DNA of 64,000 nt from JAAFHN01 sp031421855 (GTDB lineage: Bacteria > Pseudomonadota > Gammaproteobacteria > Burkholderiales > Burkholderiaceae_C): the NCBI GenBank assembly GCA_031421855.1, contig JANOPN010000071.1, positions 16,283 through 80,282 on the forward strand, in the 5' to 3' direction. The notes beneath the pieces are model-generated. The model was not told the DNA's origin. It saw nothing but the letters and a program-made list of their open reading frames with translations, and did no database searches. Made by a program: the position numbers and the translations under genes. Shown here in pieces: positions 52,521 through 60,335 of this stretch (its first letter is position 1; each line of letters starts with the position of its first letter).

Positions 52521-53201
52521 TCAAAAAGGCTTCACGGCACCCAGATAGGCCACGGTTGCAATCGTCACCCAATACACATAGGCAATGCGGCGACCGAAAC
52601 GAATGGACTTTTCTAGCGTGGCCTCGACCTCTGCGTTGGGCCCTTGGGCCAGCACACGAAACATGACCGTCCACTCGCGCATGATGAACCGCAGCTTCAA
52701 GCCGATCATGAGCGTGAACGCAAACAAGATCATCTTGGACGAATACCACCGCTGGCCCGGCTCGGCGAGCAAGGGACCGTAGCCCAATAGGGAGCTGATA
52801 GCGACCAACAAAACCAAGGGAATCACGACGAAGCGGATTTTTTCGTCAATCATGGTGAGCAAAATACCCGTGTCGGTCTCGCGTTTGGCGTACGCACCCC
52901 AACACAGGGCCAGCCAAAACGCATAAAAAATCCACATCCCAACCAGCCAGTACCCGCCCAACGGCTGAATGCCCCACAAATGACCCATGTGCAAACCCAG
53001 CGGAAGCAGCATGATGATGCCGGTGCGCGCCAAGATATCGATGCGGTAGGCGGTTTCCATGTGGCGGCGGCGCTCGTCCAAGCTCAGCTTGAAGTTGACG
53101 ACGTTATATGAGGTTTGGAACACCCCCCACTCGCCGCCAAGCCAATACACCATGGCCAAAATGTGGAGCCAGCGCAAAAACGCGAGTTCGTTGAAATCCA
53201 T
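52521..53201 (-). CDS. Integral membrane protein with intramembrane histidines
   Basis: A 226-residue protein with about five to six hydrophobic helices. The N-terminal helix FLRWLHILAMVYWLGGEWGVF contains His13. A later helix carries His71 and His74 in LPLGLHMGHLWG. Such helix-borne histidines recall CopD/DUF2269-type or cytochrome b-like proteins and could bind heme, but this is inference. ATG at 53201 with AGGA upstream. First gene of the leftward operon behind a sigma54 promoter at 53276-53291. Possible roles are electron transfer for an oxidative step, or transport. Confidence 0.7.
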   Translation of the reverse strand: MDFNELAFLRWLHILAMVYWLGGEWGVFQTSYNVVNFKLSLDERRRHMETAYRIDILARTGIIMLLPLGLHMGHLWGIQPLGGYWLVGMWIFYAFWLALCWGAYAKRETDTGILLTMIDEKIRFVVIPLVLLVAISSLLGYGPLLAEPGQRWYSSKMILFAFTLMIGLKLRFIMREWTVMFRVLAQGPNAEVEATLEKSIRFGRRIAYVYWVTIATVAYLGAVKPF

Positions 53202-53275
53202 GAGCTTGTCCTGTTGCCATACCGAAGGCCCGCCCGAAATCGGGTTGCAAAAAGCCGTCGACTTGCCCTTTCGGT

Positions 53276-53291
53276 TGCAAAACGCATGCCA
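53276..53291 (-). promoter_or_regulatory. Sigma54 promoter, leftward operon
   Basis: On the minus strand TGGCATGCGTTTTGCA has the exact GG-N10-GC spacing of -24/-12 promoters and matches TGGCAY-N5-TTGCA. It lies 75 bp upstream of the membrane protein start codon and faces away from the central enhancer array. Confidence 0.75.
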
Positions 53292-53383
53292 CTCAAAAAC
53301 GCCCCTTGGGATTGGATTTGCAGGGCGCTTGTTGGGCTTTGCGGGTCACAAACGCTTTTTCGCCAGCCGTCAACGCGCACAAC

Positions 53384-53435
53384 GTTTCAATGAAACATTT
53401 CACGAAACACACCGAGAAACACTCAATTGAAACAA
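53384..53435. promoter_or_regulatory. Enhancer-like array of GAAAC motifs between divergent sigma54 promoters
   Basis: GTTTCAATGAAAC (53384-53396) is a near-perfect palindrome. Direct GAAAC motifs follow at 53392, 53404, 53416 and 53429, 12-13 bp apart, the last within TTGAAACAA (53427-53435). The reverse complement TTGTTTCAA occurs three times upstream of the TonB receptor next to the sigma54 activator gene. This supports one activator, encoded at 60948-62915, binding both regions. Confidence 0.65.
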
Positions 53436-53457
53436 ATGCGGCGAATTGCGACTCAAA

Positions 53458-53561
53458 TAGGACCTACACAAAATTGTCCCGGCAAGGCGCAACGACGACG
53501 ACAGTGCAAATAGCACGGCTAGGGGCTGTAACGCGGTTGGGGCGGTTTTGCGTAAGTCCCA
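53458..53561 (-). mobile_element. 104-bp MITE, copy 2 (inverted)
   Basis: It has the same length as copy 1 and is in the opposite orientation, with slightly decayed ends (TAGGACCTACACAAAA and TTTTGCGTAAGTCCCA). The shared interior includes GTGCTATTTGCACTGTCG when reverse-complemented. It occupies the gap between the GAAAC enhancer array and the rightward -24/-12 promoter. Confidence 0.8.
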
Positions 53562-53581
53562 TTAAATTCACCACCCGAGGC

Positions 53582-53598
53582 TTGGCACAAGGGTTGCA
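53582..53598 (+). promoter_or_regulatory. Sigma54 promoter, rightward eight-gene operon
   Basis: TTGGCACAAGGGTTGCA is an almost ideal -24/-12 element (TGGCAC-N5-TTGCA, GG-N10-GC). It lies 78 bp upstream of the cupin gene start codon and 20 bp after the MITE. Confidence 0.88.
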
Positions 53599-53675
53599 TA
53601 GTGATGCGACATTGACCGAACGGCAGCTAGCATTGAGCCGTTGGACGATTTCTAAAAGCACCCGAAGGCCAGCCC

Positions 53676-54575
53676 ATGCGACCACACGTTGAACTGATTG
53701 ATGAGAAAGATCTTTTGTGGCATGTCGCCGAGTTCCCGCACGGGGTTGGCTCGGCCCGCCAACGCAATTTGAACTATTGCGAAGAAAAGGGCGAAGCATC
53801 ACTTAGCGTCGAGTTCACAACCGATTGGTCACGAGTAGGCGGGGTACATGCCGCGCAAACCGAGTGGTATTTGCTGTCTGGTGAAGTGCAATTGGGCGAC
53901 CAAACCTTGGTGACGGGCGACTACTGGATTGCGCCGATGGGTATTGGTGTGCCCGCCATGCAAGCCAAAGCCGGAACCAAGGTTTTGCTGTTTCGCGAGT
54001 TTGGCGACTGGGGGTTCACCCCCGGCGACGGCAACACCGCTGCGGCTAAACCGGGCCGCGAGTTGGTGGTGATGCAGTCCAGCAAGCAGGGCTGGTACGA
54101 CATCACGGACCCGTTGAATGGCAGCCCGATGAACTTTGAGGCAGGCGGCACCCCTGTACCGGGGCTCTACATCAAGATGCTTTACAAGGACCCCGACACA
54201 GGTTTCTATACCCGGCTCATCAAAGCCAAGGCCGATTGGGTTGAGCATCCGCTGGCGCACCACCCTTGTTACGAAGAGGCTTACTGCTTGGAGGGCTCGT
54301 TTGAGTACAACTACGGCAAGATGTGGCCAGGTACGTATTTCTTTCGGCCAGCCTTGGTTCGCCACGGCGACTTCATGTCGGGGCCACAGGGCACAACCTG
54401 GCTATTGCGCTGCGATGGGCGACTGATCGACTGGTACACGGACGAAGCACGCGTTGAGATGCACGGCAAGCCGCAAAATTGGGGACCAGGCTACCCCGGC
54501 ACGCTTGAGCCGGTGCTGCTGCAACCGGTGCGGTCGCGCTCAATCGGTCCGATGGTTGACCCAGCGTACCAATGA
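53676..54575 (+). CDS. Bicupin protein (DUF4437-like)
   Basis: A 299-residue protein with two cupin halves. The first has His58 and Glu63 in VHAAQTEWYLLSGEVQLGD (residues ~57-75). The second has His195/His196, Glu200/201 and His230 in HHPCYEEAYCLEGSFEYNYG and ALVRHGDF, where a metal could bind. This looks like the DUF4437/ChrR-cupin group. Bicupins include ureidoglycine aminohydrolase and several dioxygenases or isomerases, so a catalytic role on a pathway intermediate is plausible but unproven. First gene after the sigma54 promoter, 23 bp before the next gene. Confidence 0.7.
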   Translation: MRPHVELIDEKDLLWHVAEFPHGVGSARQRNLNYCEEKGEASLSVEFTTDWSRVGGVHAAQTEWYLLSGEVQLGDQTLVTGDYWIAPMGIGVPAMQAKAGTKVLLFREFGDWGFTPGDGNTAAAKPGRELVVMQSSKQGWYDITDPLNGSPMNFEAGGTPVPGLYIKMLYKDPDTGFYTRLIKAKADWVEHPLAHHPCYEEAYCLEGSFEYNYGKMWPGTYFFRPALVRHGDFMSGPQGTTWLLRCDGRLIDWYTDEARVEMHGKPQNWGPGYPGTLEPVLLQPVRSRSIGPMVDPAYQ

Positions 54576-54598
54576 GCACCCACTGACAAGGAGTAAAC

Positions 54599-55357
54599 AT
54601 GCGCGACGCATTGGGCTGGCGAAAGGTTTTTGCCGTGTTTGGACCGAGCACCAACACGATCGTTCAGCCCGAGTTTGAGGCCATGCGACCTGCCGGTGTG
54701 ACGAATCAGTACCGAGACATCTATGTCGAAAACGCCAAGGCACTCAGCGACCAAGCCTTCATGGCCGGCGCTGAGATCATTGAAGCGGCGGTGAACGACG
54801 CACTCAAAACCGCGATGACATGCGAGCCCGACTATTTGGTCATGGGTGTGTCGGCGATCACCTTCATTGGTGGGGCCAGCGCTTGTGAAAAACTCATCGT
54901 CCGGATCAAAGACTTCACGGGCTTGGATGTGAGCGTGGGCTCAAACTCGTGCGTCGAGGCGATGAAGGCATACGGCGGCATCAAGAAAATTGCGGTGCTA
55001 TCACCCTACTACCCCATGGCCAACTTTCATGTCGCCAAATTTTTCTCAGACTACGGCATCGAGACGGTTCGCGACTTACCGATGCGCTGCAAAAGCTGGA
55101 CAGATATCTCGCGGGTCACTGATCGAGAAATAGCCGACGCGTTGAAAACCTTGGACGGCGACGACATCGATGCCATCGTGCAAGTGGGCACAAACTTGAG
55201 CATGGCGCGCATGGCGCCGTATGCAGAAGTGTTTTTGGGCAAGCCCGTGATTGCGATCAACACGGCAACTTACTGGCACGCTCTGCGCGTGAATGGCTTC
55301 ACGGATGCCATCGACGGGTTCGGTCCGTTGCTTCAGCGTCTGAGCCTGAAAATTTAA
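54599..55357 (+). CDS. Asp/Glu racemase-superfamily protein (maleate isomerase-like)
   Basis: A 252-residue protein with the two-lobed fold of maleate cis-trans isomerase and arylmalonate decarboxylase. Relatedness is seen in the AVFGPSTNTIVQPEFEAM start and the C-terminal LGKPVIAINTATYWHALR. The two positions that normally carry catalytic cysteines read LVMGVSAITFIGG and IVQVGTNLSMARM, so both cysteines appear absent. It may therefore not be a canonical maleate isomerase. ATG with AAGGAG upstream. In the operon it could isomerise or decarboxylate a substituted maleate or malonate. Confidence 0.75.
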   Translation: MRDALGWRKVFAVFGPSTNTIVQPEFEAMRPAGVTNQYRDIYVENAKALSDQAFMAGAEIIEAAVNDALKTAMTCEPDYLVMGVSAITFIGGASACEKLIVRIKDFTGLDVSVGSNSCVEAMKAYGGIKKIAVLSPYYPMANFHVAKFFSDYGIETVRDLPMRCKSWTDISRVTDREIADALKTLDGDDIDAIVQVGTNLSMARMAPYAEVFLGKPVIAINTATYWHALRVNGFTDAIDGFGPLLQRLSLKI

Positions 55358-55380
55358 TGCCCAACAAGGGAGTCTGAACC

Positions 55381-56064
55381 GTGGAAACCTCCGACAAAAC
55401 AGCACGCCAAATTTGGGCTGACATCAAAGCCAGCCCCCAGCGAGCGCGGTTTGGGTATGGCGCAAAGGCGGCATTGATCAACATCGATTTTCAGTGCGCG
55501 TACACCAAAATCAATGAGTTCAAAACCGCGTACGAGACCGATCCGCGTCAAATTGAGCACGTCAATACCTTGGCGCAGAGATTCAGGCGTTTGCATTGGC
55601 CCGTGGTGTGGACGCATGTCTCGTATGCTGATTCTGCCGAAGACGCCGGCGTTTGGGGCACCCGAACGAATACGCCGGACTCACTTCAAAACATCAAACA
55701 TGGCTCCCGCCGAAGCGAGTTTGACGAGCGGTGCGAGATCGATCGTTCGCGAGATTTGATCTATTGCAAGCGCATGCCTTCGCCGTTTTTTGAAACTCCG
55801 CTGCAAAGCCTATTGATTTGGCATCAAGTGGATACCGTGATCATCACCGGCGGATCGACCTCAGGCTGCGTTCGTGCTGCTGCGGTCGATTCGCTCTCGC
55901 GCGGGTACCGCACGATCGTGCCAGAGCAGTGCGTCGCCGACAAGCACGAGTCCTACCATTTTGCAAATTTGAGCGATCTGATGCTCAAGTATGCGGATGT
56001 GGTCAACGTGGCCGAGTCGCTGGCGTGGCTGGACACACAGATCCACGCCGATACATCGCCATGA
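55381..56064 (+). CDS. Isochorismatase-family cysteine hydrolase (amidase-like)
   Basis: A 227-residue cysteine hydrolase with an apparent D-K-C triad: Asp36 (ALINIDFQCAY), Lys130 (LIYCKRMPSPFF) and Cys163 (TGGSTSGCVRAAAVDSL, with the usual GxxTxxC cis-peptide context). Closest in style to maleamate amidohydrolase and N-carbamoylsarcosine amidase, which release ammonia from half-amides. GTG start with AGGGAG upstream. It overlaps the next gene by ATGA. It probably removes nitrogen from a ring-opened intermediate. Confidence 0.8.
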   Translation: METSDKTARQIWADIKASPQRARFGYGAKAALINIDFQCAYTKINEFKTAYETDPRQIEHVNTLAQRFRRLHWPVVWTHVSYADSAEDAGVWGTRTNTPDSLQNIKHGSRRSEFDERCEIDRSRDLIYCKRMPSPFFETPLQSLLIWHQVDTVIITGGSTSGCVRAAAVDSLSRGYRTIVPEQCVADKHESYHFANLSDLMLKYADVVNVAESLAWLDTQIHADTSP

Positions 56065-56990
56065 AAGCTGATCCGGGCTACTTTGACTATTGGCCGTATC
56101 AAAACCGCCCAAAAATCACTTGGCCAAATGGTGCCCGCCTTGCGTTTTGGGTAGCGCCCAACATCGAGTTCTATGAACTCGCGCCGCCTGCGAATCCAGC
56201 CCGCGCCGCCTGGCCACACCCGTACCCTGCCGTGCCCGGGTATTCCATTCGAGACTATGGCAACCGCGTTGGACACATGCGACAGATGGCTTTGCTCGAC
56301 AAATACGGCATCAAAGGCTCGATCTCGCTGTCTGCGGCCATGTGCGTGCACCACCCCGAGATCATTGCGATGTGCCGCGAGCGCGAATGGGAGTTTTTCA
56401 GCCACGGCATCTACAACACCCGCTACACCTACGGCATGGCCGAGGCGCAAGAGCGAGCCATGATTGCCCAGTCGATGGACTTGATTGAGCAGCATGCTGG
56501 GAGGCGACCCGTTGGCTATTTGGCACCGGCTTTGTCGCACAGCGAAGTCACGCTCGATTTGTTTGCCGAGCTGGGCGGTCAATACAGCTGCGATTTGTTT
56601 CATGATGACCAACCCACACCGCTCAAAGTTCGAGGCGGGCAACGGTTTGCATCGGTGCCCTATTCGTTGGAGCTCAATGACACCATCGCCTACGCGGTGA
56701 ACAAAATCGAACCGCGTCGCTATGGTCAGATGATTAAGGACAGCTTTGACCGCCTGTACAGCGAAGGTGCGGATTCGGGAACCGTGATGTGCGTCCCAAC
56801 CCACAACTACCAAGTGAGCTGCCCCCATCGCCTCAATGCATTTGAAGACGCACTGGCCTACATCACGGGGCACGCAGATGTTTGGATCACGACAGGGCGC
56901 GAAATTGCCGCTCACTACCTCACGCATCACTTTGACGCCTCGATCAGCGACATCGTGGCAAAAACCAACGTGGTCGCGGCTCGATCATGA
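56061..56990 (+). CDS. PuuE/polysaccharide-deacetylase-like hydrolase A
   Basis: A 309-residue NodB-fold protein of the PuuE group, which includes allantoinase and, as I recall, at least one cyclic-imide hydrolase. Features: YSIRDYGNRVGHMRQMALLDKYGIKGSISL (first strand and helix), EFFSHGIYNTRYTYGM (metal-site His region) and MCVPTHNYQVSCPHRL in place of the usual HPW-GQPHR block. There is no signal peptide, so polysaccharide deacetylation outside the cell is unlikely. It overlaps both neighbours by 4 bp. It probably opens a cyclic amide/imide or acts on a related amide. Confidence 0.78.
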   Translation: MKADPGYFDYWPYQNRPKITWPNGARLAFWVAPNIEFYELAPPANPARAAWPHPYPAVPGYSIRDYGNRVGHMRQMALLDKYGIKGSISLSAAMCVHHPEIIAMCREREWEFFSHGIYNTRYTYGMAEAQERAMIAQSMDLIEQHAGRRPVGYLAPALSHSEVTLDLFAELGGQYSCDLFHDDQPTPLKVRGGQRFASVPYSLELNDTIAYAVNKIEPRRYGQMIKDSFDRLYSEGADSGTVMCVPTHNYQVSCPHRLNAFEDALAYITGHADVWITTGREIAAHYLTHHFDASISDIVAKTNVVAARS

Positions 56991-57946
56991 CAATCGCGGC
57001 AATTGGGACTGCAAGCCCCGACGACTACCCAAACATGCGCTACGGCATGGACCACACCCGCTACGAGTGGTCAATGCTGCAATCACGCCCGAACGTGACT
57101 TGGCCGGGTTCGAAGCCTTTGGCCGTGTGGGTGAATGTGAGTTTGGAGCACTTTGCGTTGAACCCCAAAGGGTCACCACTCAAACTCCCCGGCGCGATGA
57201 CCATGCCGTACCCGGATCTGCGCCACTTCAGTTTGCGTGACTACGGCAATCGCGTTGGCATTTATCGATTCTTGAAGGCCTTTGATGCGTTTGGCATCCA
57301 GCCCAGCTTCGCCATCAATGCCGAATTGGCCGCACGATACCCCTTTTTGCTAGATGCCATTTGCCAGCGTGGCGACGAGGTCATTGGGCATTCGTGGTCA
57401 ATGGACACACCGCACGCGGGGGCGATGCCGCTCGAGGTTGAGCGCGAATTGATCGAGCGCTCGCTGGCCATGCTTCGAACGCTGACCGGTCAACGCATTC
57501 GCGGTTGGCTCAGCCCAGGCAAACTGCAAACACCCAACACACCCGAGCTGCTGAAAGAAGGTGGAATTGACTACTCGTGCGACTGGGTCAATGACGAGTT
57601 GCCCTATCGATTTCATACCCAACTCGGCGACATGTGGTCGTTGCCGTTGTGCACTGAAATTGAAGATCGCTTCGTGGTGATGGATAACTTGCACGGTGAG
57701 GCCTCATGGGCGCAACAGGTGATTGATGCGTTTGACTACTTGCTTGAAGAAGCCAAAACGAGTGGCGCGGGCAGGTTGCTGAGTTTGTCTCTTCACCCGT
57801 GGGTGATGGGGCAACCGCACCGAATCAAGCACTTGGAGCGGGTTTTGGATCACATCGCGAAAAGCAGCGACGTTTGGCAAGCCAGCCCCAGTCGAATTTT
57901 GGATGCATTCACCGCACAACAACCCACTGCAAACAAAAGCGCATGA
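56987..57946 (+). CDS. PuuE/polysaccharide-deacetylase-like hydrolase B
   Basis: A 319-residue paralogue of the preceding gene with the more canonical PuuE pattern: FSLRDYGNRVGIYRFLKAFD, EVIGHSWSMDTPHAGAM and SLHPWVMGQPHRIKHLERVL. There is no signal peptide. The pair suggests either a heteromeric enzyme or two successive C-N hydrolyses. It overlaps hydrolase A by ATGA and the HMGL-like gene by ATGA. Confidence 0.8.
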   Translation: MTIAAIGTASPDDYPNMRYGMDHTRYEWSMLQSRPNVTWPGSKPLAVWVNVSLEHFALNPKGSPLKLPGAMTMPYPDLRHFSLRDYGNRVGIYRFLKAFDAFGIQPSFAINAELAARYPFLLDAICQRGDEVIGHSWSMDTPHAGAMPLEVERELIERSLAMLRTLTGQRIRGWLSPGKLQTPNTPELLKEGGIDYSCDWVNDELPYRFHTQLGDMWSLPLCTEIEDRFVVMDNLHGEASWAQQVIDAFDYLLEEAKTSGAGRLLSLSLHPWVMGQPHRIKHLERVLDHIAKSSDVWQASPSRILDAFTAQQPTANKSA

Positions 57947-58905
57947 CCGTAAATTCAAGCGACATTGACATTTTGGTCAGCGAAGTCGGCCCGCGAGACG
58001 GGCTGCAAAGCATCAGCACCATCATGCCGTCGGCAGCGAAAAAGGCATGGATCGCGGCAGAGGCGCGCGCGGGGGTGCGCGAAATTGAGGTGGGATCATT
58101 TGTCCCGACCCGTGTCCTGCCTCAACTCGCTGACACCCATGAGCTCGTCAGTTTTGCGCGGCAGATACCAGGGCTTTGCGTAGCGGTGTTGGTACCCAAT
58201 TTCAAAGGCGCACAGCAGGCAATTGAACTGGGTGCGCACAAGATCACGATTCCGATTTCTGTCAGCGAGACGCACAGCCTGCGAAACGTGCGCCGAACCC
58301 ATGCTCAAATGCTGGTTGAAGTGCGCCAAATCGCCGATCTGATCGGGTCGCTGCCCGCGGCAGATCGCCCGCAACTTGAGGGAGGACTGTCAACTGCATT
58401 TGGCTGCACGCTTGAAGGCCCTGTCTCGCAAGACTTGGTGTGCAAACTGGCCCACGATTTGATGGACGCGGGTTGTAGCGAAGTGGGGCTTTCTGACACC
58501 ACGGGCTACGCCAACCCAGCGCAAGTCAAGCGGTTGACACGGGCCGTGTGGACAACAGTTGGGCGCAACAAGCTCACCGGCATTCACTTGCACAACACCC
58601 GTGGACTTGGGTTGGCTAACGCCTTGTCCGCAATTGAAGTGGGTTTGACGACCGTCGACGCATCCCTCGGTGGGTTGGGTGGCTGCCCATTCGCACCGGG
58701 CGCGAGTGGCAACATCGTCACCGAAGACCTGGTTTTCATGTTGGAAGCCATGGGCCTCAAAACCGGCATTGACCTCAACGCTTTGTTTGCGGTGCGCAGC
58801 ATCCTCACGGAGGCCTTGCCAAACGAGCCGCTCTATGGCCTCGCGCCGCTGGCGGGCTTGCCGCTGGGTTTTGTGAGCGCTGGGGGCGTGAAGACGCAGA
58901 TCTAA
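57943..58905 (+). CDS. HMG-CoA lyase-like enzyme (DRE-TIM metallolyase)
   Basis: A 320-residue member of the HMGL-like family, whose members cleave acyl-CoAs such as HMG-CoA or citramalyl-CoA to a ketone or keto acid and acetyl-CoA. Evidence: VSEVGPRDGLQS near the N-terminus (divalent metal and substrate), HLHNTRGLGLANAL (metal HxH) and GGLGGCPFAPGASGNIVTED with the catalytic-loop Cys. No CoA ligase or CoA-transferase is in the operon, so the CoA ester would come from elsewhere or the enzyme may act on a free acid. The start overlaps the previous stop as ATGA. The longer frame to 57799 is rejected. Confidence 0.82.
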   Translation: MTVNSSDIDILVSEVGPRDGLQSISTIMPSAAKKAWIAAEARAGVREIEVGSFVPTRVLPQLADTHELVSFARQIPGLCVAVLVPNFKGAQQAIELGAHKITIPISVSETHSLRNVRRTHAQMLVEVRQIADLIGSLPAADRPQLEGGLSTAFGCTLEGPVSQDLVCKLAHDLMDAGCSEVGLSDTTGYANPAQVKRLTRAVWTTVGRNKLTGIHLHNTRGLGLANALSAIEVGLTTVDASLGGLGGCPFAPGASGNIVTEDLVFMLEAMGLKTGIDLNALFAVRSILTEALPNEPLYGLAPLAGLPLGFVSAGGVKTQI

Positions 58906-60335
58906 TGGGTCAATCACTTTTCGAAAAACTGTGGCAGCAACACCGGGTCACGTCGCTCGTTGACGGCACCGATTTGATTCACATTGACCGGGTTTTTTTA
59001 CATGAGCGCACTGGCGGCATCGCATTGCAATCGCTGGATCAAGCAAGCCACCGAGTCAAAAACCCGAATTTAGCCTTCGCGACGATTGACCACATCGTCG
59101 ACACCCTGCCCGGGCGGAATGATCAAACCATCATGCCCGGCGGCGAGGCGTTCATTCGCGTGACACGCGAGCAAACTCGGCGCAGTGGCATCCAATTGTT
59201 TGACATTGGCGACGCGCGCCAAGGCATCGTGCATGTGGTGTCGCCCGAGCAAGGCATTGCCCTGCCTGGAGCGACGATTGTGTGCCCTGACAGCCACACC
59301 TGCACCCAAGGCGCAATGGGTGCCTTGGCTTGGGGCATTGGCTCATCAGACGCCGAGCATGCCTTGGCAACCCAGACCTTGCGCGTGAAAAAGCCAGGGT
59401 CCATGCGCGTGCGGTTCGACGGCCTACTACCAAGCGGAGTGGGGGCAAAGGACATGATTTTGGCGCTGATTGCGCAACACTCGGCATCCGGAGCCAAAGG
59501 TCGCGTCGTTGAGTTCGACGGCCAGGTCGTTCGCTCGCTGGGCATGGAAGCAAGGATGACGCTTTGCAACATGGGAGTCGAGTTTTCTGCATTCACGGCT
59601 GTGATTGCACCCGATCAAACGACATTTGACTACCTTCATGGCCGCCCTTTCGCGCCAAAGGGCGCACAGTGGGAGATCGCATGTGAGGCGTGGCGCGAGC
59701 TATTCAGCGACCCCAGCGCAACGTTTGACGACGAGATTCAGTTTGACGTGAGCAACCTGCAACCCATGGTGACCTGGGGCACGAGCCCCGAGCACGCAAT
59801 GGCGGTGACTGAGAACGTACCCAAGCCTGGCGATGCCAGCGACGACGCAACTCGGCAAGCGCGCGCCCGGGCGCTGAGCTACATGGCCTTGACGGAGGGC
59901 CAGCCAATCGCCGATCTGACCATTGATGCCGCGTTCATAGGCTCATGCACAAACAGCCGCCTGTCCGATCTCCGCGATGCCGCCCGCATCCTCAAAGGCC
60001 GGAAAATCGCGACTGGCGTCAGAGCCATATGCGTGCCCGGCTCAACCTCCGTCAAGCAGGCCGCACAAGCCGAAGGCTTGGATCAAGTCTTCAAAGACGC
60101 CGGTTTTGAGTGGCGCGAATCGGGATGCTCGATGTGTTTTTTCGCCGGGGGCGAGAGTTTCGGGTTTCAAGAGCGCGTCATCAGCACAACCAATCGCAAC
60201 TTTGAGGGCAGACAAGGCCCCAAAACACGAACCCACTTGGCGAGCCCCGCGACCGTCGCCGCATCAGCAATCGAGGGGCGGATCGCAGATCCCCGCCCTT
60301 TCCAGCGACATGAGGCGCTTGCGGCGCGAGACTGA
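58905..60335 (+). CDS. LeuC-like hydro-lyase large subunit
   Basis: A 476-residue aconitase-superfamily protein close to 3-isopropylmalate dehydratase large subunit. [4Fe-4S] ligands are expected at Cys348 (GSCTNSRLSDLR), Cys408 and Cys411 (GCSMCFF). PDSHTCTQGAMGALAWGIGSSD and DGTDLIHIDRVFLHE are typical. The GCSMC context continues FFAGGESFG rather than the LAMNPD usual in leucine-pathway LeuC, suggesting a catabolic hydratase (citraconate, dimethylmaleate or similar). It overlaps the lyase gene as TAATG. Confidence 0.85.
   Translation: MGQSLFEKLWQQHRVTSLVDGTDLIHIDRVFLHERTGGIALQSLDQASHRVKNPNLAFATIDHIVDTLPGRNDQTIMPGGEAFIRVTREQTRRSGIQLFDIGDARQGIVHVVSPEQGIALPGATIVCPDSHTCTQGAMGALAWGIGSSDAEHALATQTLRVKKPGSMRVRFDGLLPSGVGAKDMILALIAQHSASGAKGRVVEFDGQVVRSLGMEARMTLCNMGVEFSAFTAVIAPDQTTFDYLHGRPFAPKGAQWEIACEAWRELFSDPSATFDDEIQFDVSNLQPMVTWGTSPEHAMAVTENVPKPGDASDDATRQARARALSYMALTEGQPIADLTIDAAFIGSCTNSRLSDLRDAARILKGRKIATGVRAICVPGSTSVKQAAQAEGLDQVFKDAGFEWRESGCSMCFFAGGESFGFQERVISTTNRNFEGRQGPKTRTHLASPATVAASAIEGRIADPRPFQRHEALAARD

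Noticed and set aside
55818..56060. Upstream extension of the first PuuE-like gene
   Set aside because: The extension lies wholly within the isochorismatase-family gene in another frame. The ATG at 56061 overlaps that gene's stop as ATGA, like the other junctions.
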